From the NCBI RefSeq assembly GCF_014898055.3, contig NW_023601212.1:36382329-36446328 (forward strand): a stretch of 64,000 nucleotides of DNA. The letters run 5' to 3'. The translations under genes were made by a program, and so were the position numbers. This DNA is from Talpa occidentalis (taxonomy: Eukaryota > Chordata > Mammalia > Eulipotyphla > Talpidae). The notes beneath the pieces are model-generated. The model searched no databases, had not been told where the DNA came from, and saw only the letters and a program-made list of their open reading frames with translations. How positions within the stretch are numbered: the first letter of the stretch is position 1; each line of letters starts with the position of its first letter. This document shows positions 22,876-33,331 of this stretch, piece by piece.

Positions 22876-24354
22876 ATTTAAATTCCTCCATAATGTGTTT
22901 AACAGTAATTGGTGTGCTCAGTGGCTAGTTAAGTGCCTGGGACAGTTTTCAAGTTGTTAAGAAACATTGTACTAAGTAATGTGTTTAAACAACTTATTGA
23001 AATCATTTTTAATCTAGTTTTTGGTGACAGCATACAATTATATGTAATGTCATTTTTCAGTAGAAACTGTCTATCCCATTAAAGAAGTTTTTGGATTTCA
23101 GATTCTGTTGTCCTATCACTGATTCACTTCACTATTAGCCATGGTCAAACTACTAGCAATATTGTCCCCTTGAGGGAAAATTGTTAAAGTATCATATCGA
23201 CCTATAAAGAATCTTAAATGATGCATTTTCCAGCCTCTAAAGTATTATTTTAGGAGACAGAAGCCAAGATGACCTGATGTCTCATGCAGCTACTCTTTGT
23301 AGTGGGAGAAAGGCACATGAACTAGAAGGTGACAGAGCTGGATTCAAAACTCAACTCCTACAGATACCATCCTTCCATTCTTTTGACTTGCAAACAAATC
23401 ACTTTAATGCCTCTCTGGTTGTTTCTCTAGCTGTAACAAAACAAAAGAAAGTTAAAAGAAAAATCAGAATAATAGCAATGATATTTGCTGCCTATATTTT
23501 TGTCAGTATATTTATGGTAGGCTTATGAAGCCGGGTGCTTGTAAACTGTGCTGCAGCTTACACAGCCTAAGTGGTCTTACGGTTGTTGTTTAGCAGAAGT
23601 GGGACTATATGGTTTCTCTTTCCTATGACTACACACTGGACATTATTTCTTTGATACTTTGTATGGCCATGGAACAGCCATTTTACCAATGCACTTTTGT
23701 AATAAATCCCTTTGCAAGTTGGGAATTTCCCTGATTCAATGAGCACTTTTTTGCTTTTGGCTTGAAGCTGCATAATACAGGGCCTATGACTATTAGCCAT
23801 GCTACTGGCTCCTGGATGTGTTACGAGGACAATGTGTTCATATGTTGGTACTCTTCCACTGAATTCATGTAAGTAAGGTGGCACACTCTACACTATGCCA
23901 TAGTCTGCTTCTAGGGAATCAGTGATCCAATGACTTCATTCTTACTTCTGCCTCTCAGTGTTTCCCCTTCACTTCATGTTGTCACAGATATTATGACCTG
24001 AGAAGAAATAAAAGTGTTACCATTATTTGTAATTTGTGATAATGGATTGCCAAAAGCATCTGTTGGGATCAAGAATGGCTAGTCCATAAACTAGGGAAAG
24101 CTGGATTAGGGGTGGGACCCAACTGCTCAATGTCAAAGGCACTGAGGTGGGTAGACTTTTAGCACAGGTTATTGTGTACCAATAATGATGTCGTGGAGCA
24201 GGCTCTGAGGCCAAAGACAGGAGGGTGAGTCTAGGATGGATGATCAGGAGGTAAGCTGAAAAGTCGGACATAAGATGTGGAGTCCAAGCAAGGAGATGCA
24301 GGAGCCAAGGAAGTCGAGTAAGAAGTAAAATAGTAGAAAGTATGAGATAATCAG
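22876..24354. other. intron 1, unique stretch
   Basis: No gene. Antisense frames at 23567-23884 and 24023-24364 exceed 100 codons but show no recognisable domain. Confidence 0.55.
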
Positions 24355-24515
24355 TGATTTTCAAACCTTGGGGATCATCAGAATCACCCGGAGGACTTAC
24401 TTACTTGTGCTGTGTCATCCTGAGCATTTCTGATTCAATAGGGCTGAGTGGGGCTCCCCACTGTCACTAATGCTGTGGCTCTGAGGAACACACTTTGAGT
24501 AGCATCATTTTTCTA
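24355..24515 (+). repeat. MER5-type DNA transposon relic
   Basis: Follows the MER5A/B pattern: CATCAGAATCACCCGGAGGA, then TTCTGATTCAATAGG, then CACACTTTGAGTAGC. An old non-autonomous hAT-Charlie element. Confidence 0.75.
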
Positions 24516-24644
24516 GATGAATCCCAAGGGTGAGTGGTAGTATCAGCAAGTGACTTTTCATCAACTCCTGGGATATTTGGTTGGGTAATCTGAGCTTTCT
24601 TAAAGAGTTGGGAACTAAATAGACAAATAGAACATTCTGGCTTT

Positions 24645-24908
24645 AAAAAAAAAAAAAAAAGATTTATTTATGCATACAAGAGTTGTGCCAAAGATGCAGG
24701 GGGTGAGAGGAATCACCAGAGACAGAGTAGGGAGCAGAAAAGGCAGATGGACTGAAATACACTGCTGAGGGGAGCAGCAGGTGAGACAGGAGAGGTCTGC
24801 CACGCCATGTGGGTTGTTCCGGAGCCGGCCGGGGATCAAACTCATGCTGCAGTGGCTGCAGATTGCTTCATAGTGTGCTGCTTAACCCCTTATGCCACCA
24901 GGGAGGCC
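24645..24908 (-). mobile_element. tRNA-derived SINE, type A, antisense
   Basis: T-rich reversed tail seen as AAAAAA... then GATTTATTTATGCATACAAG; ends CACCAGGGAGGCC. TSD ACATTCTGGCTTT (24632-24644 and 24909-24921). Confidence 0.92.
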
Positions 24909-24959
24909 ACATTCTGGCTTTTGTTTTCACTTTTATTGGCTTATTTTATAGACGGTCAT

Positions 24960-25300
24960 ATTGCTACTGACCTTTGAGAGTTCTTGTTTGGTTTTATTGA
25001 TATAATGAAAGGAATTTGGAGAGAGACCCAATCAAGGATTCAAGCAAGGAGTGTTTTTTGGGTATCACACAATAGGAAGGACAGCAGCTGCCCTTAGCCA
25101 CACTCCAGGCCTGAGAGAGGTGGGGGTCTTGGTTTGATGGGGTAGATCATCTGGGTGGGGTAGGAGGGAAGCAGGATGGAGGGTCTGTTTCTCATTGGTG
25201 ATTGGCTGGCTGGGGCTTTTGTGGTTTTCCTGTTAACCTGGGACTCCACAGCAGGAAGGGAACAAATAAAGACCAGATTCTGGCCAGGTAACGATATGAA
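24960..25300 (-). repeat. possible ERV1-type LTR relic
   Basis: On the - strand it shows CCAATCACCAATGAGAAACA (CCAAT-like), a pyrimidine-rich middle with CTCTCTCAGG, and CAATAAAACC near the end, an order typical of retroviral LTRs. No termini shown and no second copy here. Confidence 0.35.
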
Positions 25301-26030
25301 TAGCTCCAAGTTTATATGGATGTGAACCTCCTTCTGTATTAAAATATAAAATAAGAATGTACTTTCTTGCTTAATAAACATATATAAAAGTTACCCATTC
25401 ATGAAAAGTGATCTATTTCATATTTTTATAATTTAACAGCTCATATGTTGAAAGTGTGTGCTCTGAAAATAGCCCAGGGTCACATCTTGATCCCACAAGT
25501 TTGTTGCTTGCTGAGCTTCCTTTGGAAAGTGGGATTTTACTGGTTGCACAGGGTAACCATCAGGTAAATGAAGTAGCATATTTAACCACTTATTGGAGTA
25601 TTTGGTACATAATAATGGCTCCATAAATATTAGTTATTATTGGAACACCAAAATGAGTGCCTTCATTCAGGAATGTGACTTTGTATATGAGACTTTGTGG
25701 TTATATCAGGTTTAACCTGATAGGTTGCTGTTTGTATTTATCATTCATTATCACTCTTCTGCTAAGAATATCCCTGGTTGGCATGCAGTTATAAATTATA
25801 TGTAAACAATTCAGAAGTCAAAGTGGGTTATAGATAGCAAAGAATCTAAAATTCATTCTAGAAAATTTCAGGCTAAGGAAGAATCCCTGCTATAGCACAG
25901 TGGTTGAAAGCTTTATTGGGGTGCAAGGTGGCGGACGTTTGTGTTCCAACTGCAGCCTTCACTAGCTGTGTGATCTTGAGTTACTTGACCTCTCTGTGCC
26001 TCTGAATCTTCATCTGTCAAATGGTGGTAA

Positions 26031-26300
26031 AGGGCATCTCCTGGTGGTGCAGGCGGTTGAGCGCTGCGCTGTGAAGCTGCCTGCAGCCTTTGTAGCGCCG
26101 GTTTGATACCTGCCGGCCAGCGAGGGTCCCACATGGCGCGGCGGACCTCTCCTGTCTCGCCTGCTGCTCCCCTCAGCAGTCTATTTCATCAGTCTTCCTG
26201 TTCTGCTCCCCACTCTGTATCTGGTGAATCCTCTCACCCTCCCGCGAATCTGGCCTGTACCCCGGTTCTTGTATGAATAAATAAATAAATATTTTTTTAA
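26031..26300 (+). mobile_element. tRNA-derived SINE, type B, full length
   Basis: AGGGCATCTCCTGGTGGTGC head, tail AAATAAATAAATATTTTTTT. Perfect 12-bp TSD AAATGGTGGTAA (26019-26030 and 26301-26312), which is MIR sequence. Confidence 0.95.
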
Positions 26301-26356
26301 AAATGGTGGTAATAATAATACCTACCTTAGCAAGTTGCTGTAATTATATATGGATT

Positions 26357-26380
26357 CATGCACACACACACACACACACA
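26357..26380. repeat. (CA)n microsatellite
   Basis: About 12 CA units within the MIR right half. Confidence 0.97.
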
Positions 26381-26654
26381 AGCTTATATCCTATAACTGG
26401 AACATGCAGAGTGGTAGAATAATGCCTCACACAAAAGCACTATAAAGTTATTTTCTTAAAAAAAAAGTTATTTTCTTTCACTCACATTTAGTTTGTGGAT
26501 ATATTTTTGGCACTATTTTGCTTTTAAGAAAAAATAAATCAGAAAACTTGAGAATCTTTTTTGCCTCCAGTTCAATATAGTTCAACAAATTTATAAGTTT
26601 GGAAACAAGTTTTGCATTAATCAAACGATGTAAGAAGGAAAGCCCCTTCTTTTA

Positions 26655-27025
26655 AGATACATTTTTATGTTAATGTTTTTAATTTTTTACATCATGGGTC
26701 ATTTTTAAACAATATTTGCTTTCCCCCACCCCCTCAGGTGTAGTCCCCATAGTTTCCTTCCCCAATGCACCCGTGCACCATCACCTCAGGCCCCTGTGCT
26801 CCTCCCTCCCTCCCTCTGATCCCTCTCCCTCCTCCTCCCCTTCAGTGTGTCTCTGATTTATAATTGTCTTTTTTTTTTGCTTTTTGTGTTTTCTACTGTT
26901 ACTGCTTTTTTACACTGATGTCTTATTTGGTTCCCCTATATTCCTGCTATAAGTGAAACCATCCACTATTTTTCTTTTTCCTTCTGGCTTATTTTACTGA
27001 GCATAATTCCTTCCTGTTCAAGTTT
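26655..27025 (-). mobile_element. L1 3' end, antisense, old
   Basis: Reads in reverse as the end of ORF2 (TTCCTGCTATAAGTGAAACC, TTCTGGCTTATTTTACTGAG) and a C-rich 3' UTR. Decayed. Confidence 0.75.
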
Positions 27026-27039
27026 CCACTTGAATTTCT

Positions 27040-27420
27040 CACCACACCAGAACCAAACCTGCATTTCTTCAATCACCTGTCCCTTCCAGTACCTCTGTGT
27101 GTCCATATTACCCTGACAAACCCCTGGACCCAGGACGGCTGCTCTCCCTCTGATTAACCCCTCTGAAGTCCTTCATAATCTCCCCTTCCTTTTGATTTTT
27201 CCCAATGTGGTCTCATGTTAGTGGTTCTTCTAGGTCCGAACCTTATTGCTCAAGCAGCTGCCATGCAGGAGCCATCCCTCCCATCTGTCTTTCCTGTCAC
27301 CAGCAAGCCAATCCCTTCAATAAGACTTCCACCCTTCCAGAACTTTCCTGTCTCTACCTATGTTGAGGGCAAATACTTTGGCTGACTCTAAAATATATCC
27401 ATAGTTTGCCCTTGAAGTTT
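27040..27420 (+). repeat. probable L2 relic
   Basis: Pyrimidine-rich sequence resembling the L2 3' region (AAACCTGCATTTCTTC early, AATCCCTTCAATAAG, then AAAATATATCCATAG). Diverged, so the family call is tentative. Confidence 0.5.
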
Positions 27421-29490
27421 GTGAACCCCCTACCCCCCATCCCAGTGCACCCACCTGGACCCTGCTCTGACCGCTGTGCACACATGATCTTTACCTTGAG
27501 CAACCTCTGAAGTGCCACTCAACTCCTCAGATTATTTGTACATTATTGTTGCATTGTATTTTATTGTAGGTGGTGCTTTTTACTTTTATTTGGTTTGTAA
27601 CCCTTTGCTCATCATGTATACCTCAGTGGCATGCATCTACCTTGTCTTTCAGGTGCACAGAGCTAGGGATGATTCTTTAATATTCTTCAATTATATTTGA
27701 ATTAACATCTGGAACACTGAAAAAATGGGCAGTAAATTTTACCCTTAGAAAAGATCAAAAAGAAAATGTCCTCCCAGTCTCCTTATTTTATAAACAAGGA
27801 ATCAGAACACCTGAGATGGCTATTTTAATTTAATAATTGTACTTGCATGTTCATGGCAAATGGTATCTAATTGCCATTTACATTAAAAGTTTTATTTTGG
27901 CAAAATGTTTTTGATCAAAAATACAGTTTAGAGAAATATTAAGTACATAATAGTATTCAAGGTAAGAAAATATGGCAACAATTGTGAAAGTAACACTGGA
28001 TATAATTGTTGAAAACACTGTGATAAATTATGCTAAGATACATTAAGTTGCATAAATGATTGTTGACTGACTAATTAATAGTTCATATCTGTTGCTCTAG
28101 AAAACAGTTTTTATCCACTACCTAAAAATCCTTTATAACAAAAAGGGTCAACAGTAATTTTCACAACTGCATTATCAGCATAACGTCAAAGGAAGAGAAG
28201 AGTAGAAGGTCACCTAATAAAAATACTTGGGACGACTGAGGCTTTTGCCCATGGAGGTGCTGAGTGAATGAAAAGCCCATGCTCTTGTCTCCAGGTACCT
28301 CAGCTCCTTAGCTACCGCTGCTCCTCCCAGGACTTCTAGGACAGTCTGACTGGGCAAGTTTGTACAGCACATGAACACAAACGAGTAAAAGGTGTTGAAA
28401 TTCCCAGGAATATAAAAAAAAAAAAAAAGTGTAAACAGGAGAAAGAGGCTCCAGTATTCCTCATGCAATGCATGTTCATCCTCAACCTGTTATTCTGGAA
28501 ACTTTTAACAACCACCCTCAGTATCTCCACTTTTCCGTGGTTTTTACCAGTTATGAAGCCTCCCACCAGACATGCTGGTAAATTCTCTACGGGAGAACAC
28601 CAGTACCCCAATGCACAGCAGCTGGAGGTCTGCTTAGGGAGGACCCGCAAGGCCAGAATCTAAAATATGAAGAACTCTGATACTGGGAGAGAAGAAGGAT
28701 GGTGACACTGTGCACTGCAATCCTGACACAAACTACCCAGGGTTAGGTCAGTGTTCAAAGTCAAGGGCACCTGCTCTATAAGTCTGTATGTCAGTCACTA
28801 TCTGCATGCGTGAGTTCTGACCTAACTGGCCAACTACAGGGTTTCTCACCAGACCCTCAGGTTATATCATATATAGAATAACTCTTCAAACTCAAGAAAA
28901 CACTACAGTTATTATGCTTTTATCATCTGGGAAATTCTAAGGGTTCACAGGTTCCCTCAGCTATCCAAAATAGAGACCAAACCAACAAATTCTAACTGAT
29001 ACAACACAGAGAAAATAGAGGTCGTGTTTATTTTAAGTCACCAAAAACTAAGGCTAAAAATAAATTAGGAATTTTATGCTAAACTCACTGGAAAATGTCA
29101 TTTGAATATCAAATAAATGCTCATTAAACACCACTAGGCTCATTCTTTCAGCTTTTCACTTCCTGATACTTTCTGCAATATTTCATGCGTGCTGCCCTAC
29201 AAATAACTAAATATATACTATATTTTGAAAGGGGAAAATATTTGTATCACATGGAAAAGAGAGAGGATAAAATAATTGTAATTAATATTCTGAGATAACT
29301 TTATTTTTGATGTCAAAGATGATGCTAAGAAGACACCCCCCCCCAACCAAAGTACCAAGCCTAGTTGTGCACAGAATTTGGGAAGGTGGGGAATAATAGA
29401 AGAATATATATTTGTCTAACCAAGAGGTGCCATTCAGTGTTATGTTCTCAAACAAAACCCAGGAGTGCTTTGAAATGCAATGTGTTTTAA
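27420..29490. other. intron 1, unique stretch upstream of exon 2
   Basis: No SINE or L1 is seen for about 2 kb before exon 2. A C11 homopolymer lies near 29336-29344. No gene recognised. Confidence 0.6.
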
Positions 29491-29577
29491 ACTGTTCTTT
29501 TTTTGCTTTCCTGTAATTGGAGCAACATACTAATTTCTACAAGTTGTGACTACTAACAGAGAGCAATCACCTCACAG
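29491..29577 (+). promoter_or_regulatory. PDGFD: Tandem 3' splice sites of PDGFD exon 2 with two branch-point motifs
   Basis: A pyrimidine tract (about 29491-29512) is followed by TACTAAT (29528-29534) and the perfect branch-point motif TACTAAC (29551-29557). Two in-frame AG acceptors follow, at 29558-29559 and 29576-29577, 18 nt apart. The first TACTAAT adenosine is about 26 nt from the first AG. The TACTAAC adenosine is only about 3 nt from the first AG but about 21 nt from the second. Each acceptor may therefore have its own branch point. Use of the second removes six codons. An AG at 29542-29543 lies about 10 nt after the first branch point and would normally be skipped. Confidence 0.75.
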
Positions 29578-29764
29578 ACTTGTACCGGAGAGACGAGACC
29601 ATCCAAGTGACAGGAAACGGCCACCTGCAGAGCCCCCGCTTCCCGAGCAGCTACCCCAGGAACCTGCTTCTGACATGGCGGCTCCGCTCCCAGGAGAAGA
29701 CCCGGATACAGCTAGCCTTTGACAATCAGTTTGGATTAGAAGAAGCGGAAAATGACATCTGTAG
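29560..29764 (+). CDS. PDGFD: PDGFD exon 2 (start of CUB domain), partial CDS
   Basis: This internal exon is 205 bp long and encodes human-numbered residues 42-109 plus part of codon 110. It starts with the last two bases of a Glu codon, so the acceptor is phase 1. It ends TGT AG|gtgagt, a strong donor in phase 2. The reading frame contains LYRRDETIQV early, SYPRNLLLTWRL in the middle and FGLEEAENDIC at the end. The last Cys is Cys109, which pairs with Cys131 (exon 3) in the CUB fold. Compared with remembered human PDGF-D I see K59T, Y63H, V64L, N71S, H84R, N88K and V94A, which is many for this domain. The exon is visibly GC-rich beside its AT-rich introns. A second acceptor at 29576-29577 would drop six residues (ESNHLT), as in the known short isoform. 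The role of the domain is to keep the growth factor latent. I find no frameshift or stop, so the exon looks functional. Confidence 0.96.
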
Positions 29765-31197
29765 GTGAGTGGAGGGTAAAATCCATTTTAGGGTGAAATT
29801 CCAAGGGAAAAGAAAAATGATGCATTTCAGACACCCCATCAAACTTTCTGTTTGGGCTCTTTGCATCTACCCAGTACACACCCACTCTGTTCCATAAAGC
29901 ACAGGTTGCACTGCTCAGGGCTGTACCAGGGCCGCAAGACTCCCAGGGGCGGATCTCACCCTGCACTGGTTAGGCAGAGAACAGCTTTGATGAACTGGTA
30001 GATGCATCCAGTATCCAGTATCCCTGGGTTATCTACACCCCAGGTGGCTCTGGGCCACCTGTTATGGACCTCAGAAATGGGCAGTGTTGTGATTCCAGCC
30101 CATGCATGGACAATGATGATGGCAAGGACTGTGCGTGGGCCATCCCCTGAAACAAAGCATAATTTTAAAACCACAGCTAAGTGTAAGAAGGACGAGGAGA
30201 CAGCCGCAGGCCTTTGGCTCTCAGAGGGTCGGTGCCTGCCATTTCTGGGTCAGCAATAGAAGATGAAAGCTGTGCCTGATAATCTTCTCTCTTCTTAGCA
30301 TATTTATCAGAGAAAGCCTGGCCGTTGTTCTTTGAATTGTCGGCTCACAGCATCTTACTCACTTAATTAGTATGTATAAGACTTGGGGAGGTTGTTTTTT
30401 TTTTTCCTTTTTGTACTTGACTGCACGTACTTGTTCTGCATTGCCAATGAACTACTGAACTGCTAAATCCTTTCAGCAGGTTTATTTTCCTTTGAATAAT
30501 AAAGAGAGGGTGCCTCAAATTTGGCTGTCCTTTGTTGCATGTTTATTATGCTGACAGCTTTTATTACGTTGCTTTTTTTTTTTTTTTCCATGAAGAACAG
30601 CAGAGACTATTACTTTCCAGGACCATAGAGGATAATGTATGCTAGAAAGCAGAGACAAATGCAGGCAGGAAAAGCAAGTTAATATTTACAAAGAGAATAA
30701 ACTAAAGTGGATCTTGTCTTTTCAACCTTGAAAGAGAGAACTAATTTTCTGTGCTGGGGGAAAAAAAGAGAGGGCTTGAAAAAATAAAACCTCCATTAAA
30801 AGATCATTAGAGAAGGAAGGGAAGCCAAGTCTCCATCACCAAACCAGGGTTTTGATCCTATTAGTCAATGATCCCTTTCAATATCTTGGCCTTGAAAATT
30901 AGATAGGAAGTTAGGGTTGTTTCCTTTCCTGACCCTTTATCAAATTAAGCTGTTCCTCAAAATTTATAGAGGAAAGTAGAGGGATAAGAAATGACAAAGG
31001 CAGGGAATAGAGAAAGGAAAGAAATCACACAGATACCTCAACACCCTCCCTAAGAAAGAAAATGAGGCTCTCTTGACTTTAGACCCGGAGTGAAAATCAC
31101 ACTGATGTGCTATTAAAAAAAAAAAAAAAAAAAACGGAAGTGACCTATTGTATTATTAACTAAGTTTCAAGTTTGCTCATGCTTTTTGTAGTAAATA

Positions 31198-31242
<45 letters not shown>
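31198..31242. repeat. (TA)n microsatellite
   Basis: About 22 TA units, 20 bp before a young SINE insertion. Confidence 0.97.
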
Positions 31243-31245
<3 letters not shown>

Positions 31246-31261
31246 TTTAAAATAAAATGCA

Positions 31262-31588
31262 GGGCCTCCCCGGTGGCGCAGCGGTTGAGCGCTGGGTTGC
31301 GAAGCTGCCCGCAGCCTCTGCAGCGCTGGTTCGGTCCCCGGCTGCTCCCCGGCCACTGGAGGAGGGTCCCACATGGTGAGCAGACCTCTCCTGCCGCCCG
31401 CTGCTCCCCTCAGCAGTGTACTTCGGTCCTTCTGCCTGCTCTGCTCCCTTCTCTGGCTCTGGTGAATTCTCTCACCCTCCCGCGCTTCTGACTGTACCCA
31501 GTGCTTGCTTGTATGAATAAATAAAGAAATAAAAAATAATAAAAAATAAATAAATAAATAAATAAATAAAAAATAAAAAATAAAAAAA
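31262..31588 (+). mobile_element. tRNA-derived SINE, type C (youngest form), full length
   Basis: GGGCCTCCCCGGTGGCGCAG, B box GGTTCGGTCCC, the extra CTGCTCCCCGGCCACTGG segment, and a long (AAAT)n tail. TSD AAATGCA with surrounding A-rich sequence (about 31255-31261 and 31595-31601). Confidence 0.95.
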
Positions 31589-31679
31589 AAATGAAATGCA
31601 ACTGATTTCCTACCATCTGTTCCCAAGCCTTCTTAATGTTTGCATTGTAATATTTTATGGCTAGAATAATGGTTCTTTG

Positions 31680-31830
31680 TTAGTGCTTTTCACCTTCCAA
31701 GCACCGCATAAACTAAGTAATTAATTTACAGAGCACCCAAGAGATATCCTGCCAGAAAAAAAAAATTGTATAAATCTTCTTATTTTGCTCATAAGGAAAC
31801 TGAGGCAAAGGACATAGGGCCTCATACATC
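31680..31830 (-). repeat. MIR-like relic, antisense
   Basis: Ends with GGAAACTGAGGCAAAGGAC preceded by TATTTTGCTCATAA, the MIR reverse pattern. Weakly preserved. Confidence 0.45.
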
Positions 31831-32981
31831 ACTGTCAAAGAAATTTAGTCACCATACTATTATGTATACCTGCTCTTTAGTTTTTCTGCACAATCCAATA
31901 AGAGCTCTAAGGCACAGGAGACAGACCCATAAAGCCATATTGGGTTTTCCTCATATTCAGACAGGAATATTTCTCATGCTGATTCCTTTTGGTTATCATG
32001 ACAAGAAAAAAGTATTTATCTATATGATGGATGTGAGACTGCTGCTGTTGTTGGTCCTGATTGCCTATGATTGGTGTTGTGTCTCTAGCATCTGAAATCA
32101 TTTGGGAAAGGGTAGATTATAGGATTGACTTACTAAGGCCCAGAACCAAAAGCACATAACTCATAATTCAGCCCATCGGGTAGAATGTTCCAAGAACTTG
32201 GATGTCTGAAAAATACAATACATGCTCCCTAGAAAATGAAACCTCTGTCTCTGAAGAGGTTTTACTATGTGATAGAAAGGTGGATGCTATGCAAGGACTT
32301 CAAGAATCAAATGATGATATGGAATATTTAAAGAGACCTTTTCTGTCTTCTTGGATCCTGGGATTCTGTTTCTCTGACCAATGACGTAGGTCTAAGTTCA
32401 TCTACACCCTGGTTTAACCAGAACAGGTATTTCCGACATTGGCTTGCTTCATCCCTCCCAAGAGTCATGTGTTTTCCATTATGATGAATGCCATATTTTA
32501 AGACAATATCCTTCCAAAAGACAGTTTCCAAAAAGAAAAGATAGTGATTGGTATTATTTTACCACCACTTATTTTCTGTAATGTGTGTCCTGAGTCTATA
32601 TGCTAGGTAGATACAGAAATAATTTTCTTAAGAACATGGTAAATTAATTCAAAGTGAGAATTTATTTGAAAAAATTTTTGTAGTAAATAGTTGGACATAC
32701 AATCAGAGTTATATCTCTTAAAATATGATAATAGTGGTTCTTAATTTTTCCAGAGAGATCTGATAAATTATATGCTCCAAAAGTAGCCCTTTTGGGAACA
32801 GTTGTGACTAAATATGTCTAAGGTTCTCTCAGAATAGACTATAGGAGCCTGAAATTGGAAAACGTAGCCCACAAAATTAGCTTTCCTTTTAATATTTCTG
32901 TAGGTTATCATTTTCATTTCAGATAGTAGGTCATGGGAAATCACATTAGTTTTGATTTCTCAGTGAAAGGATGGATTTTGA

Positions 32982-33268
32982 GGGGCCCCCCCAGTGGCGC
33001 AGCGGTTGAGCACTGGGTTGCGAAGCTGCCTGCAGCCTCTCCAGTGCCAGTTCGATCTCCGGCTGCTCCCCGGCCACCGGAGGAGGGTCCCACATGGCGC
33101 GCAGACCTCTCTGCCGCCCGCTGCTCCCCTCAGCAGTGTACTTCGGCCCTTCTGCCTGCTCTGCTCCCTGCTCTGGCTCTGGTGAATTCTCTGACCCTCC
33201 CGCGCTTCTGACTGTACCCAGTGGTTGTATAAACAATAAATAAATAAATCTTATAAAAACAAAAAAAA
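32982..33268 (+). mobile_element. tRNA-derived SINE, type C, next to PDGFD exon 3
   Basis: GGGGCCCCCCCAGTGGCGCAG head, the extra CTGCTCCCCGGCCACCGG segment and tail AAATAAATAAATCTTATAAA. TSD of 17 bp with one mismatch, GAAAGGATGRATTTTGA (about 32965-32981 and 33269-33285). Only 46 bp remain between the right TSD and exon 3. Confidence 0.95.
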
Positions 33269-33331
33269 GAAAGGATGAATTTTGAAGTGTACTTTCATCA
33301 AATTTTAAAATGCATGTCATATCAATACTAG

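Larger units (their letters stand above)
25885..26450 (+). repeat. MIR relic split by a younger SINE
   Basis: Left part: AGCACAGTGGTTGAAAGC, CTAGCTGTGTGATCTTG, TTCATCTGTCAAATGG. Right part: AATAATAATACCTACC, then a (CA)n run, then TGCCTCACAC. These are consecutive MIR modules interrupted by the SINE at 26031-26300. Confidence 0.85.
1..29559 (+). other. PDGFD: PDGFD intron 1, 3' part
   Basis: AT-rich intronic DNA with about 16 SINE copies, L1 tails, LTR relics and microsatellites. No exon 1 is recognisable. In human the intronless gene DDI1 lies within PDGFD intron 1, but nothing resembling it is found in this part. Confidence 0.9.
29765..33331 (+). other. PDGFD: PDGFD intron 2 (complete, 3567 bp)
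   Basis: Phase 2 intron from gtgagt to ctag. It contains a somewhat GC-rich block just after exon 2 (about 29880-30140), a long A run near 31115-31134, a (TA)n tract, an old MIR-like piece and two young sense SINEs (31262 and 32982). No extra exon was recognised. Confidence 0.93.

Noticed and set aside
23567..24364. Two antisense frames over 100 codons
   Set aside because: No recognisable domain, no splice or promoter context, and lengths possible by chance in 64 kb.
1..29559. Expected nested gene DDI1 in PDGFD intron 1
   Set aside because: No frame resembling its ubiquitin-like or protease domain is present. It may lie further upstream, outside the window.
29736..30174. Antisense frames downstream of exon 2 that resemble a broken protein
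   Set aside because: The frames shift between segments and I recognise no protein family; kept only as a GC-rich block in the findings.
31177..31626. 149-codon antisense frame and many similar frames over SINEs (e.g. 32946-33401, 52024-52305, 56462-56845)
   Set aside because: They lie inside tRNA-derived SINE copies and their A-rich tails. The recurring peptide text is just the SINE read in six frames.
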